Positions 9,498 through 18,868 of a stretch of DNA of 64,000 nt are shown here, one piece after another (position 1 is the stretch's first letter; every line of letters starts with the position of its first letter). Position numbers and translations under genes: made by a program. The notes beneath the pieces are model-generated. The model made no database searches. It saw nothing but the letters and a program-made list of their open reading frames with translations, and was not told where the DNA came from. Source of the stretch: Roseinatronobacter thiooxidans (GTDB lineage Bacteria; Pseudomonadota; Alphaproteobacteria; Rhodobacterales; Rhodobacteraceae). The DNA is taken from contig NZ_MEHT01000010.1 of NCBI RefSeq assembly GCF_001870675.1, forward strand, positions 18,782-82,781. The letters run 5' to 3'.

Positions 9498-10610
9498 TTA
9501 GAAGCGATAGCCGATGCGGATACCCGCGCCGATAGCAGAGTTTTTGCTGAACTGGCTGCCCAGCGTGGTTGTGGCATTCCCGATGCGCGCATATTGCATG
9601 CCGCCACTGATGGTGACGTTATCGATGGTATAGGATGCCCCCAGACCCAGTGTCAGGCGATTGCCTGTCGGACCAAGGTTGCTGGTCGGGTTTCCATTGC
9701 CGGTGTCATATGCCAGCGAAACAGAGCCTGACCAGTTCTCGTTGAAGCGACGCCCTACGCCGAGTGTATAGGTGGTCGAGTTCTTTTGATATGCAACCAA
9801 CGGCCCTCTGGGAGCACCACCACTAAGCGGGTTTGGGCTGGCGGCATAATCTGGGGGGGTGATGTCAAATTGTTTCCAGTTCACCCAACGCACCGACCCA
9901 AAAACAAGCGTGTCTTCTGCAACACCCGTCTGGAATTCAAGATTCACAGATTGTGGTAGTTTGGAGTTGAAGGTGTCTGCCGGTACGGGTGAAACGCCTG
10001 TTTCAGTTGCGCGGAAAGTATGTGTGATGCTTGAATTATAGGTCAATGCCACGCGCAAGGCAATTTCCGGCATTTCGTAGGCGACCCCAAGCAGGTAGCC
10101 CCATGCCTGATCGGTCTGTGTTGAGAGCGCGTAATTCAGCACTGGTGAGACAGCAATCTCGGCAGTTCCTTTTGTCCAAGAAGAGCGGACCCCTGCATGC
10201 GCACTGAAGCCCCCTTCAAACTTATATCGCAGAATTGCAGTTAAAGTCGTATTCTCGACTTTCCCGAGTGATCCTGCCAAGGCTGACCCGCTTGGGTACA
10301 GAGTATCTGCGCCAAAGGGCTGATCCAGAACAATCGCATATGCGATTTGTTCGCTAATATCGCCCTTAAGGCCAAGAGAGCCGCTTACGAAACTGCGCGC
10401 GATATTGCCAGTTGGTTGTCCCTGCAAGGGAGTACCAGCAACTGTGGCAAGCGATCCGCTTACGCTTGGGCGTGCGTAGCTTGCGCCCATTTCCAGATAG
10501 TTGCCCTGCTGAAACAGGATATTCATGGATTGCGGACTGCGCTCAATCCCCCCGGCAAGCGCAGGCGACGCGACAATGGCCATCAGGCCCGGAACTAGAT
10601 ATTTATACAC
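9498..10610 (-). CDS. Outer-membrane transport protein, OmpP1/FadL family
   Basis: A 370-aa protein with a signal peptide (MYKYLVPGLMAIVASPALAG) and cleavage expected after about residue 19. The mature part is rich in alternating aromatic and polar beta-strand segments and ends in IRIGYRF, the terminal aromatic typical of outer-membrane beta barrels. An early stretch with NILFQQGNYLEMGASYA and the strand pattern fit the FadL/OmpP1/TodX group, which takes up hydrophobic compounds. The start is GTG, with GGAGG 8-12 bases upstream. It is probably transcribed alone. Confidence 0.85.
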   Translation of the reverse strand: MYKYLVPGLMAIVASPALAGGIERSPQSMNILFQQGNYLEMGASYARPSVSGSLATVAGTPLQGQPTGNIARSFVSGSLGLKGDISEQIAYAIVLDQPFGADTLYPSGSALAGSLGKVENTTLTAILRYKFEGGFSAHAGVRSSWTKGTAEIAVSPVLNYALSTQTDQAWGYLLGVAYEMPEIALRVALTYNSSITHTFRATETGVSPVPADTFNSKLPQSVNLEFQTGVAEDTLVFGSVRWVNWKQFDITPPDYAASPNPLSGGAPRGPLVAYQKNSTTYTLGVGRRFNENWSGSVSLAYDTGNGNPTSNLGPTGNRLTLGLGASYTIDNVTISGGMQYARIGNATTTLGSQFSKNSAIGAGIRIGYRF

Positions 10611-10758
10611 GGAAAACTCCTCCTTTTTTCCGAACTTCTCCGCTTGCGCGGCTCCTCGTGGTCGTAACCTTGACGCGGTCCAGTGTGGCTTGTCACACCT
10701 GACCGAAGGTCAATTTGCGTAGTAATTCTGGATCGTGTTCAAACTGCAACGCCGGTTG

Positions 10759-13221
10759 CTAGTCTGGTGCAGGGCGAAGCGTTGTTATTCCAACTGCGCC
10801 GCCGCGCGCAAGTTCCGGATCAAGTGTCATCGGGATATATTCACCCCGCCGCCACAGATCGCCCAGATCGTCATAATGGCGCGACAGGGGGTGGCCGGAC
10901 TGGCCTGTCGAGAGAATGAAAACCGAGTTTTCGGGGTCTGCGAAGTCATAGACACCGCGATAGACGGCGCCATGGATATTGGCGAAGGGTTCCGGTTCCT
11001 GGCCAGAGGTGCGCGCGCGCATCAGCGTGTGGTCGCCGCCAGATGTGGACTGGCGGATATTGACGAAATGGCGCACGAGCGGCACCTCGCCCAGCACGGA
11101 ATGCCTGTGGGTTGCCATATGCGCATCGCCCCAGCGCCAGCTTTGGACATTGTCGCCATACCGCTCTGTCAGGCGCAGCAATGCTTCGTCCAGCGCGGTG
11201 ATGGCCATTTCGGTGCAGGTTTCACGCACCGAGGATTGCACGATATTGCACCACTCGCCCGCCCCGTCCGTGTCGCGGAACACGCGTTCGATGAACACCG
11301 GATCGACATGGGTAAAGCTGTCGGCCAGCGGCCCCAACTCATCCCGGATCAGGCGGGTTTGCAGCGCGCGCATCCATGCGGCATAGATCAGCGGTTCTGG
11401 CAGATGCTCGTTCATCTCGCCGTTCCAGTCGGCCATCAGGCGCAGGGCACGCTGGCGCAAATGCGCGCGGGTGCCTGCCGGTGCCGCGTCACCCGAGAAC
11501 CACAGATCTGCGGCCACCAGCGGCAGCAGCAAGCGCGCAGCAGGGCTGACCGTGTCAAGTTGCGCTTCGATAAAGCTGTCGCGGGTATGCACATTGCGCG
11601 CGCGCATCAGGTGCAAAAACCGTGCGATGCGTTGCGTGTCGCCCCAGTCATGGCTGACATGCAGCGGGAAGGGGCGATCAAGGATTTTGTTGTTGGTATT
11701 GCCGAGAATGCCGCTTTCCGGGTCCAGAAACTGCGGATTTGCCGAATAGGGCAGAGTGCCAAGCCAGCGGTTCTCGGCGCGCCAGCCGGGGGCGGGCATG
11801 CGGCCTTGGGTTTCATGCTCTGCGCTGCGTCGCGGCATGCGCCCGATGGTCTGCATGGCCACGCGCTCTCGCGTGGCGAGGATCAGGTTTTGCGAGGGGG
11901 CCACGAACAGCTCGCCCGCCGCCAAGGCGTCTTCGATGGTTTGCGCGCGCATCAGGCGCATGGCGGCGGACATGGTGGTGTCTTCCGCCTCCAGTGCAGT
12001 CCAGCCAAGGCTGGCAACATGGCCCGGCGGTGTGATTGTGCCCAGATCATACAGCCCCCCCGACAGGACAGGGCCGTTTTCAGACCAGCGCAGCGTCAGG
12101 GTGACGGGGTCTTCATCCTTGATACGGATGATCGTGCCGCGCGTCTCGAACTCTGCCCAGCCGTCTGGGGTGCGGTATTGGGTGGGGGCGTCGGGGTTCA
12201 GTTCTTCAATGAATATGTCGCTGTCATCCATATAGGACGAGGTAATGCCCCAGCCCAACGCCTCGGACCGGCCAGACAGGATCGCAGGGATACCCGGAAT
12301 GCTGGCCCCGATCACCCCGCCGCTGTCCAGTTCCAGCCGTGCCAGATACATCAGCGCGGGCGCTGTCAGTTCCAGATGCGGGTCATTGGCAAGGATCGCG
12401 CCATCACTTGCCGCACGCGCGGGCGTGGCGGCAAAGCTGTTGGACGCGCCTGCCAGCGTGTGGGGCCGGATGGGCGACAAGGGATCACTCAGCGCCGCCG
12501 CGCGCGCATCGGGCGAGATTTCAGGAAAGATCGACGCGTAATCGGGCAGGACAGCCAAGCCAGAGCCGGGCGCGTCCGGCATCAGATCGCGCAAGCGTTC
12601 TTCAGGGACCAGAAGCGAGGTGCGCGCGCGCAACACCTCGCGCGTGATCTGCCCGTTCAGTTGCACAGATAACAGCTTCAGAATGGCCAGCGAATCCGCA
12701 GGCTGCCACAGGGGCATCTCGGCGTTGAAGACGAAAAATTCGGGCGCGCCGCGTCCGCGCGCGCGGTCATTGCTTAGCCGCAGCCACGCATTCACCCCAT
12801 CCGCATAGGATTGCAGCGCGGCCTGTGTCTGGCTGTCCTGTGCCGCCACCGAACTGCGCGCAAGGCCATACAGGTCCAGTCTGCGCATCAATTCATCTGT
12901 GCGGATCGTGCGGCGCCCGAACATTTCCGACAGCCGCCCTTGTGCGGTGCGCCGCATCATCTGCATTTGCCATAGCCGGTCTTGCGCATGGGCAAAGCCC
13001 AGCCCGAAAAACACATCTGTCTCATGCTCGGCAAAGATATGGGGCACGTTATGGGTGTTGCGAATAATCTCAACCTCGCCCTGCACCCCCGGAATCGTAA
13101 AGGTTTCGGTGTAATCAGGCAGCGAGCGCGCAAGGAAAAAATACAGCCCCAACCCGATAAGCACCGCCAGCGCAGCCAATGCGCCAAAGATTTTCAACAG
13201 CCAGCGAAACAATGTGAACAT
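10759..13221 (-). CDS. Penicillin acylase family protein (Ntn-hydrolase)
   Basis: An 820-aa precursor-type enzyme of the penicillin/acyl-homoserine-lactone acylase family. One N-terminal hydrophobic helix (about 10-31) probably anchors or exports it. The alpha-chain region contains NVPHIFAEHETDVFFGLGFAHAQDRLWQM (split: NVPHIFAE at 58-65, GFAHAQDRLWQM at 75-86), which is diagnostic. The likely autoprocessing nucleophile is Ser260 in GASNSF, with Asn261 following as in family members. Such enzymes cleave amide bonds of acylated compounds; the physiological substrate here cannot be told. It is divergent from the dehydrogenase at 13317. A long open frame on the opposite strand is a GC-bias artefact. 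Confidence 0.92.
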   Translation of the reverse strand: MFTLFRWLLKIFGALAALAVLIGLGLYFFLARSLPDYTETFTIPGVQGEVEIIRNTHNVPHIFAEHETDVFFGLGFAHAQDRLWQMQMMRRTAQGRLSEMFGRRTIRTDELMRRLDLYGLARSSVAAQDSQTQAALQSYADGVNAWLRLSNDRARGRGAPEFFVFNAEMPLWQPADSLAILKLLSVQLNGQITREVLRARTSLLVPEERLRDLMPDAPGSGLAVLPDYASIFPEISPDARAAALSDPLSPIRPHTLAGASNSFAATPARAASDGAILANDPHLELTAPALMYLARLELDSGGVIGASIPGIPAILSGRSEALGWGITSSYMDDSDIFIEELNPDAPTQYRTPDGWAEFETRGTIIRIKDEDPVTLTLRWSENGPVLSGGLYDLGTITPPGHVASLGWTALEAEDTTMSAAMRLMRAQTIEDALAAGELFVAPSQNLILATRERVAMQTIGRMPRRSAEHETQGRMPAPGWRAENRWLGTLPYSANPQFLDPESGILGNTNNKILDRPFPLHVSHDWGDTQRIARFLHLMRARNVHTRDSFIEAQLDTVSPAARLLLPLVAADLWFSGDAAPAGTRAHLRQRALRLMADWNGEMNEHLPEPLIYAAWMRALQTRLIRDELGPLADSFTHVDPVFIERVFRDTDGAGEWCNIVQSSVRETCTEMAITALDEALLRLTERYGDNVQSWRWGDAHMATHRHSVLGEVPLVRHFVNIRQSTSGGDHTLMRARTSGQEPEPFANIHGAVYRGVYDFADPENSVFILSTGQSGHPLSRHYDDLGDLWRRGEYIPMTLDPELARGGAVGITTLRPAPD

Positions 13222-13316
13222 GAGGTGAAAGAGGCTTTATGTTGACGGTGGGGTTGGCCCTGATAGGTATTGCCCCAGCGCCGAAAGCGCAATCACAAGA
13301 ATTCGAGGAGGATGCA

Positions 13317-14195
13317 ATGGCTAAACTGGCGTTTCTGGGGCTTGGTGTTATGGGGGGGCCAATGGCCGCGCATCTGGCGAAGGCCGGCCATGAGGTAACT
13401 GTGTATAATCGCACAACATCCAAGGCCGAAGCCTGGGCTGCAACGCATGGCGGGCGCTTTGCCGCAACCCCGCGCGAGGCCGCGCAAGGTGCGGAATTCG
13501 TCATGGCATGTGTGGGCAATGACGATGATTTGCGCAGCGTGTGTCTGGGGGAAGATGGCGCATTTGCTGCGATGGGCAGCGGCACGGTTTTTGTAGATCA
13601 CACCACAGTTTCTGCGCAAGTCACGCGCGAATTGCATGCCTTGGCCACGGCGCAGGGCGTGGGCTATGTGGATGCGCCTGTATCTGGCGGGCAGGCGGGC
13701 GCGGAAAACGGCGCGCTGTCGATCATGTGCGGCGGGGATGCGGCGGATTTCGACCGTGCCGCCCCGATCATGGACGCCTATGCCCGCATCGCACGCCGCA
13801 TGGGAGAGAGTGGCGCAGGCCAGATTGCCAAGATGATGAACCAGATCTGCATTGCCGGTGCCGTGCAAGGGCTGGCAGAGGCGCTGCATTTCGGCGAGAA
13901 AGCGGGCATGGACGGGCGCGCGGTTGTTGAAGTCATCTCTCAGGGGGCGGCGGGGTCATGGCAGATGCAGAACCGCCACGCCACCATGCTGGACGGAGAG
14001 TTCAACCACGGCTTTGCGGTGGACTGGATGCGCAAGGACTTGGGCATCTGTCTTGCGGCCGCCGATGATGTGGGCGCGGCACTGCCGGTGACGGCCTTGG
14101 TAGACCAGTTCTACAAGGAAGTACAAAGCATGGGCGGCGGGCGTTGGGACACATCCGCGCTGATCGCACGGCTGCGCAAATTCGGAGATGCGTGA
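13317..14195 (+). CDS. NAD(P)-dependent 3-hydroxyisobutyrate-dehydrogenase-family oxidoreductase
   Basis: A 292-aa beta-hydroxyacid dehydrogenase. The Rossmann motif [10 protein letters not shown] lies at 8-17, the substrate motif DAPVSGG near 120, and the catalytic Lys172 in GQIAKMMNQ. Such enzymes oxidise 3-hydroxyisobutyrate, tartronate semialdehyde or similar acids; the exact substrate cannot be read. ATG 13317 was chosen over an upstream in-frame ATG because GAGGAGG precedes it and the Rossmann fold begins at once. Its TGA stop overlaps the ATG of the following gene by one base. Confidence 0.9.
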   Translation: MAKLAFLGLGVMGGPMAAHLAKAGHEVTVYNRTTSKAEAWAATHGGRFAATPREAAQGAEFVMACVGNDDDLRSVCLGEDGAFAAMGSGTVFVDHTTVSAQVTRELHALATAQGVGYVDAPVSGGQAGAENGALSIMCGGDAADFDRAAPIMDAYARIARRMGESGAGQIAKMMNQICIAGAVQGLAEALHFGEKAGMDGRAVVEVISQGAAGSWQMQNRHATMLDGEFNHGFAVDWMRKDLGICLAAADDVGAALPVTALVDQFYKEVQSMGGGRWDTSALIARLRKFGDA

Positions 14196-14722
14196 TGCTG
14201 TATGCGCTTGATGGGGTCAGCCCCAGCTTGCCTGAAAGCGGGGACTATTGGGTTGCACCGGGCGCGCATGTGATCGGGCAAGTTGTGCTGTCAGAGGGGG
14301 TGTCGGTCTGGTTCGGCTGCACCTTGCGCGGCGATAATGAACCGCTGGTCATAGGAGAGGGCAGCAACATTCAGGAAAACTGCGTGTTGCATACCGATAT
14401 CGGCTATCCGCTGGCCATCGGGGCAAATTGCACGATCGGGCACAAAGCCATGCTGCATGGCTGCACCATCGGCGATGGCTCGCTGATCGGGATGGGGGCA
14501 ACGGTGCTGAATGGCGCGGTCATCGGCAAAGGCTGCCTGATTGGCGCAGGCGCGCTGGTGACCGAAGGCAAGGTCATTCCCGACGGGTCGCTTGTGATGG
14601 GCGCGCCCGGGCGCGTGGTGCGCGAGCTGAACGCAGAGGCGCAGGCCAAGCTGCTGGCGTCTGCTGCGGGCTACAGGGCGAATATGCGCCGCTATCGCCA
14701 CGGCTTGCAGCCGCTTGGCTAA
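14195..14722 (+). CDS. Gamma-carbonic-anhydrase family protein
   Basis: A 175-aa left-handed beta-helix protein with hexapeptide repeats ([IV]G-x-x-x-x). The three metal-binding histidines of the gamma class appear in the expected pattern: His66 (VLHTD), His83 and His88 (IGHKAMLHG). Members include Cam-type carbonic anhydrases and YrdA/PaaY-like proteins; activity is not guaranteed. The start overlaps the preceding stop codon (TGATG), so the pair is translationally coupled. Confidence 0.9.
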   Translation: MLYALDGVSPSLPESGDYWVAPGAHVIGQVVLSEGVSVWFGCTLRGDNEPLVIGEGSNIQENCVLHTDIGYPLAIGANCTIGHKAMLHGCTIGDGSLIGMGATVLNGAVIGKGCLIGAGALVTEGKVIPDGSLVMGAPGRVVRELNAEAQAKLLASAAGYRANMRRYRHGLQPLG

Positions 14723-14728
14723 GGGGGG

Positions 14729-14752
14729 GGCGTCAGGTCAAGACCTGACGCC
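14729..14752. terminator. Perfect hairpin at a convergent gene junction
   Basis: An 11-bp perfect stem GGCGTCAGGTC / GACCTGACGCC with a two-base spacer, just after the carbonic-anhydrase-like gene. It also contains the stop codon of the convergent gene ending at 14738. There is no T run, so intrinsic termination is uncertain. Confidence 0.55.
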
Positions 14753-15931
14753 TATGCCCATCTGCATCAATGTGCGGCGCACAGGGGCTGCGGAATACAT
14801 AACATCCAGCACCTTTGCGCGCATGTCGCGCAAAGGTTGCGCGTGCATCATGGATGCACGGTTGAGCATGCCAACCCCCGCCACCCGCATCGCCACATCG
14901 GGGGCGCGGCGGCGGTGATAGGCTGACAGCATGGCAGGGGTTCCCAGTGTCTCTGGTGTTGCCAGCGCCACCAGCGCCGACAAATCCGCCAGCGACATGT
15001 TCAGCCCCTGCGCCCCGATCGGGGGCACGACATGCGCGGCTTCGGCCATAAGGGCCGTGCGTTCGCCATGGAACCGCTCTGCAATCTGGCTGATGATTGG
15101 CCAGACTGTCAGGCGAGAGGCCAGTTTCAGCGGCCCGAACAGCCCGCAAGAACGGGTGTTCATTTCCTCCTCGAACGCCGCGCGCGGCAGCGCGCTCAGG
15201 CGTGCCACTTCGGGGCCGGTTTCCATCCAGACAATGGCAGAGCAGGGTTGGCCGTCCTTGTCGGGCAGGGGCACAAAAGTAAACGGCCCGCCAGAGCGGT
15301 GTATCTCGGTCGAGACATTCTCATGCGGGACAGAATGCGTGACCGCAAAGGCCAGTGCCTTTTGCCCAAAGCGCGTGGTGCGCACGCCGATACCCAGCGC
15401 TTGGCGCATGGGCGAATTGCGCCCGTCGGCGGCAATAAGCAGTTTCGCCACGACCGTGGTGCCATCGGTCAGGCCGATCAGCGCGGCAGTTTCGCGCGTG
15501 GTCAGGCGGCGGGTGCCGATACCGGGGCGAAAGGTGACATTTGGCAATTCCGCCAGTCTGGCCGCGCATTCGCGTTTCAACAGCCAGTTGGGCAGGTTCC
15601 AGCCAAAGGGCTGGTCAGAAATATCGGACGCATCAAAGGAATGGCTGACGCGGGGCGTGGGGTCTTCACCGCCCGCATCGACAATACGCATGACTTGCAA
15701 GGGCATGGCATGGGCCTGAAACCGCGCCCAAAGCCCCGCTTTTTCCAGAATATCGACGGAGGGTTGCAAAAAGGCCGTACTGCGCAAATCCGATCCGGGG
15801 TCGGATTCGGCGATGATGGGGGGCGCAGGGTCTACGCACAGGACCGAATAGCCCAGGCTGCCAAAGGCCGCCGCGGCAGTCATGCCCGCGATGCCACCGC
15901 CCGAGATAACCACATCATACTGTTCTCGCAT
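14738..15931 (-). CDS. UbiH/UbiF/UbiL-type FAD-dependent ubiquinone hydroxylase
   Basis: A 397-aa flavin monooxygenase. The N-terminal FAD-binding GGGIAG lies at 11-16, a middle LLIAADGRNSPMRQALGI matches the family DG motif, and the C-terminal AHVVPPIGAQGLNMSLAD is the characteristic UbiH/VisC signature. These enzymes add a hydroxyl to the aromatic ring during ubiquinone synthesis. Alphaproteobacteria often use UbiL and other paralogues with varied position specificity, so the exact ring position is not assigned. The gene converges on the carbonic-anhydrase-like gene. Confidence 0.88.
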   Translation of the reverse strand: MREQYDVVISGGGIAGMTAAAAFGSLGYSVLCVDPAPPIIAESDPGSDLRSTAFLQPSVDILEKAGLWARFQAHAMPLQVMRIVDAGGEDPTPRVSHSFDASDISDQPFGWNLPNWLLKRECAARLAELPNVTFRPGIGTRRLTTRETAALIGLTDGTTVVAKLLIAADGRNSPMRQALGIGVRTTRFGQKALAFAVTHSVPHENVSTEIHRSGGPFTFVPLPDKDGQPCSAIVWMETGPEVARLSALPRAAFEEEMNTRSCGLFGPLKLASRLTVWPIISQIAERFHGERTALMAEAAHVVPPIGAQGLNMSLADLSALVALATPETLGTPAMLSAYHRRRAPDVAMRVAGVGMLNRASMMHAQPLRDMRAKVLDVMYSAAPVRRTLMQMGIGVRS

Positions 15932-16013
15932 CGCTGCACCTCTTGTTCATTTCGCACAGTGTAGCGCATGGGGGCGCAGGCGCAATGCGGGCACTGTTGC
16001 GCGGTGCGCCATC

Positions 16014-16220
16014 TCAGCCAAACACAATGAAGATCAGCAAGATTACCATGCCGACAGCCGCAGGCACCATAACCGCCACAAGCCCCGGCAACCCCCAGAC
16101 CATGGTTGAAATCACAAGGACATTCAGGAACACCATAAGGGCCGCCCAAATCGGCCATGGTTCTTCGTCATTGCGCCAGTTGTGCTTTTTATCAGCGGGG
16201 TGGTGGTCATTCAGGGCCAT
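16014..16220 (-). CDS. Small two-helix membrane protein (sister of the gene at 16350)
   Basis: A 68-aa protein with a charged N-terminus (MALNDHHPADKKHNWRNDEEP) followed by two hydrophobic helices. It ends in MVPAAVGMVILLIFIVFG. The C-terminal half closely matches the neighbour at 16350-16550, so the two are tandem paralogues. I do not recognise the family. ATG 16220 was chosen because it directly opens the soluble head; the frame extends upstream without a better start. Confidence 0.65.
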   Translation of the reverse strand: MALNDHHPADKKHNWRNDEEPWPIWAALMVFLNVLVISTMVWGLPGLVAVMVPAAVGMVILLIFIVFG

Positions 16221-16349
16221 TGTCACACATCCTTCGATTACATGTATCGGGGATGTAGGAAATGCCCGCACGACCCGCAGCATGGCACAATGTCGCGCGA
16301 CCGAAGCGCGCAGGGGCTGTGACGCGCCCCGCGCGCGGGTTTCAGCGTG

Positions 16350-16550
16350 TCAGCCGAAAACGATAAAGCACAACAGCACCAGCATGGCGATTGCCGCAGG
16401 CACCATCACGACGACCAGCCCTGCCACGCCCAATGTTGCCACTGCGGTGACAAGCGTTGCGATCACGAACAAGATCGCTGCCCAGATGCCCCAAGGCTCG
16501 TTTGCAGGCAGCTTCGGGGTGGCGGGTGTTGCGGTGGCGGTATGTGTCAT
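16350..16550 (-). CDS. Small two-helix membrane protein (sister of the gene at 16014)
   Basis: A 66-aa protein with a Thr/Ala/Pro-rich head, then EPWGIWAAILFVIATLV and a second helix ending MVPAAIAMLVLLCFIVFG. It shares the EPW-IWAA and MVPAA-x-x-M-x-L-L-x-FIVFG frames with the gene at 16014. GGAACGAC lies just upstream of the ATG as a weak ribosome-binding site. Function is unknown; both genes lie between the ubiquinone hydroxylase and the HAD phosphatase. Confidence 0.65.
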   Translation of the reverse strand: MTHTATATPATPKLPANEPWGIWAAILFVIATLVTAVATLGVAGLVVVMVPAAIAMLVLLCFIVFG

Positions 16551-16651
16551 TGTCGTTCCTCCAATAAATCTGGGGCGCGTATAGCGCTTGAATTGCTGCA
16601 GTGCAGCATGACATTTTGTCGCGCGTGCCAGTTTGGGGGGTGGCGCAGATT

Positions 16652-17299
16652 TCAGGGGCGCAACAGCGACAGGAACGCTGTCAGATCATCCGTATGATGC
16701 TGGATATGGGGCGCATCAAGGCGCTCTGGCGCGACATGGACCGTGCGCATGCCCATGTCAAAGGGGGCCGCCAGATTGCGCGGGTCATCTTCAAACATGG
16801 CAGCGCGGGCAGGGTCCAGCCCGTCCAGCGCAAAGACCTGTGCAAAAGCGGATTGTTCGGGCTTGGGGCGGTAATTGGCATGCTCGACGCCATAAATCGC
16901 ATCGAACAAGCCGCCCAGCCCGCGCGCCTCGGTCACGCGCAGGGCGTAGTCTGCCGACCCGTTCGTGTAGATGATCCTGCGGCCCGGAAGGGCGGCGATA
17001 TGGTCGCGCAACTGCGGATCGGGGCGCAGGACCGAGAAATCTATGTCATGCACATGCTGCATATAGGGCACAGGGTCGATGCCGTGATCTTGCATCAGCC
17101 CAGCAAGCGTTGTGCCATATTGCACCCAATAGCTGTGGCGCAGATGCGCGGCTTCGTCCTGCGACACGCCAAGCGTGTCCATGACATAGCTGACCATGCG
17201 CTTCTCGATCTGGTCGAAAAGCCGCATTTCCGGCGGGTAAAGCGTGTTATCAAGGTCAAAGACCCATGCACGCACATCTGTGAAATATTCGGCTGGCAT
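16652..17299 (-). CDS. HAD-family phosphatase, pyrimidine 5'-nucleotidase type
   Basis: A 215-aa haloacid-dehalogenase-fold hydrolase. The nucleophile motif is WVFDLDNTLY with Asp15 and acid/base Asp17. Motif II is IIYTNGS, and motif III/IV is FEDDPRNL. The phrase FDLDNTLYPPEMRLFDQIEKRM is typical of the pyrimidine 5'-nucleotidase (Sdt1-like) subgroup common in alphaproteobacteria. ATG 17299 was chosen because it directly precedes the first strand; upstream sequence belongs to the divergent GntR gene's promoter. Confidence 0.88.
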   Translation of the reverse strand: MPAEYFTDVRAWVFDLDNTLYPPEMRLFDQIEKRMVSYVMDTLGVSQDEAAHLRHSYWVQYGTTLAGLMQDHGIDPVPYMQHVHDIDFSVLRPDPQLRDHIAALPGRRIIYTNGSADYALRVTEARGLGGLFDAIYGVEHANYRPKPEQSAFAQVFALDGLDPARAAMFEDDPRNLAAPFDMGMRTVHVAPERLDAPHIQHHTDDLTAFLSLLRP

Positions 17300-17401
17300 G
17301 GCGCGCACAGTAGCGGTTTTCTCTCGAAGAACAAGGTGACAGGGGTTGTCATCTGGCGCGATCCCGTCTTTTGTAAACTTGAGAAGATACAGAGTTATGA
17401 C

Positions 17402-18055
17402 ATGACTGACACAAAACCCCTGAAAGACGCCTATACGCTGATTCTGGAAGCGATTGATCTGGGTGTATACAAACCCGGTGACAGGCTGGTGGAATCGGAA
17501 CTGGCCGACCGCTTTGGCGTCTCGCGTACGCCGATCCGCGAAGCGCTGCAACGGCTTGAGACGCAATCGCTTCTGACGCGTGACGGGCGGTCGCTGATTG
17601 TGGCTTCGCTGGATCACAACCAACTGGCGGAACTCTACGTCGTGCGATCAGAGCTGGAAGGGCTGGCCGCGCGCCTTGCGGCGCGGCATGCGACACAGGA
17701 AGAAGTGCGCCTGCTGCGCGGCATGATCGAGGAAGACCGCGCGCTGATGAACCAGCCCCAAGCGCTAAGCCGTGCCAATAAGCGGTTTCACAAACAGATT
17801 CATCTGGCCTCGCATAACCGCTATCTGGTGCAGCAGCTTGACCTTGTGCACCGCTCCATGGCGCTGCTGGCCACAACCTCGCTCTCCTTCGAGGGGCGCG
17901 GGTTTCAGACGCTGGAAGAGCATAGCAAGATTGTCGAGGCGATCGCCGCAGGTGACGGCGACCGCGCCTATGATGCGTTGAAGCAGCATATCTCGCTGGC
18001 ATTCGAGACGCGTCTGCGACAGGATTCCATGGCAGACGCGCGCTACTCGGTCTGA
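17402..18055 (+). CDS. GntR-family transcriptional regulator (FadR/FCD subfamily)
   Basis: A 217-aa regulator. The N-terminal winged helix (about 1-70) contains the GntR signature YKPGDRLVESELADRFGVSR followed by TPIREALQRLE. The C-terminal all-helical FCD domain (about 80-205) binds a small carboxylate effector in relatives. It is divergent from the HAD phosphatase, with about 100 bases between, so it may control that gene or itself. It ends three bases before the convergent dienelactone hydrolase gene. The ligand cannot be inferred. Confidence 0.9.
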   Translation: MTDTKPLKDAYTLILEAIDLGVYKPGDRLVESELADRFGVSRTPIREALQRLETQSLLTRDGRSLIVASLDHNQLAELYVVRSELEGLAARLAARHATQEEVRLLRGMIEEDRALMNQPQALSRANKRFHKQIHLASHNRYLVQQLDLVHRSMALLATTSLSFEGRGFQTLEEHSKIVEAIAAGDGDRAYDALKQHISLAFETRLRQDSMADARYSV

Positions 18056-18058
18056 CGC

Positions 18059-18799
18059 TTAGAAAACCTCGCCCAGAAACTCCAGCAAGGCGGCTTCTGC
18101 CTTGGCATTGGCGTCCGCGTCCCAGTCATTGGACGATTCCACCGTGAAGGAATGGCGCGCGCCGCCAAAAATGCGGGCGGCGTGCGGGACGTCGGCTTCG
18201 CGCAATTCATCCATCAGGGCGGCCAGATCGGCCATGCCGGACACCGGATCGGCAGAGCCGTGCAGCACCAGCACCGCGCCTTCGGTTGCGCTGTAATCCT
18301 GACCTTCGGGTGTGCCAAGGCCGCCGTGGAAGCTGACAAAACCTGCCATGTCAAACCCTGCGCGCGCGCCTTCCAGTGCTGCCGCCCCGCCAAAGCAATA
18401 GCCTGTCAGAACCATCTGGCCCGGCACATCCTCCAAGGCGCTCGCAGCTTCGGCCCCGGCGGCAATGCGCGCGCGGAATTCCTCGCGGTCAGCATAAAGC
18501 GCGCCGGTTTCACGGCGGTAATCGTCCATCCCGTCAAGCACTGCGTCGCGCCCGAACAGGTCCAGCGCGACACCGACATAGCCTGCCGCGGCCATCGCAT
18601 CGGCGCGGGCGATTTCATGCGCATTCAGCCCGTCCCAATCGTGAATGATCAAGACTGTGCCGCGCGCTGCGCCCTCTGGCAGGGCGATATACCCTTCGAA
18701 CACAGTATCGCCGACGCTGTATTCAAAATTCTCGGCCATGGTGGCGCTGCCTGCCAGAATGGCGCATGTTGTCACAAGTGAAAGATACCGCATGTTCAT
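18059..18799 (-). CDS. Dienelactone-hydrolase-family protein, exported
   Basis: A 246-aa alpha/beta hydrolase with the DLH signature GYCFGGAAAL, nucleophile Cys135. Later LHGSADPV (Asp) and GARHSFT (His) complete the triad. A signal peptide is evident (MNMRYLSLVTTCAILAGSAT with cleavage after TMA, about residue 22), so the protein probably acts in the periplasm, unlike classical cytoplasmic dienelactone hydrolase. The substrate is unknown. The start has AGGAGG 9-14 bases upstream. Confidence 0.88.
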   Translation of the reverse strand: MNMRYLSLVTTCAILAGSATMAENFEYSVGDTVFEGYIALPEGAARGTVLIIHDWDGLNAHEIARADAMAAAGYVGVALDLFGRDAVLDGMDDYRRETGALYADREEFRARIAAGAEAASALEDVPGQMVLTGYCFGGAAALEGARAGFDMAGFVSFHGGLGTPEGQDYSATEGAVLVLHGSADPVSGMADLAALMDELREADVPHAARIFGGARHSFTVESSNDWDADANAKAEAALLEFLGEVF

Positions 18800-18868
18800 G
18801 TGTTTTTCCTCCTGTTGAAGGACACAAGGTAGTGCTGCACAGCAAATGCCAAGGCAGGCGCTGCCCGA

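Noticed and set aside
10735..12672. A 645-residue open frame on the plus strand
   Set aside because: It is antisense to the penicillin-acylase gene, has no domain, and arises from the strong third-position GC bias.
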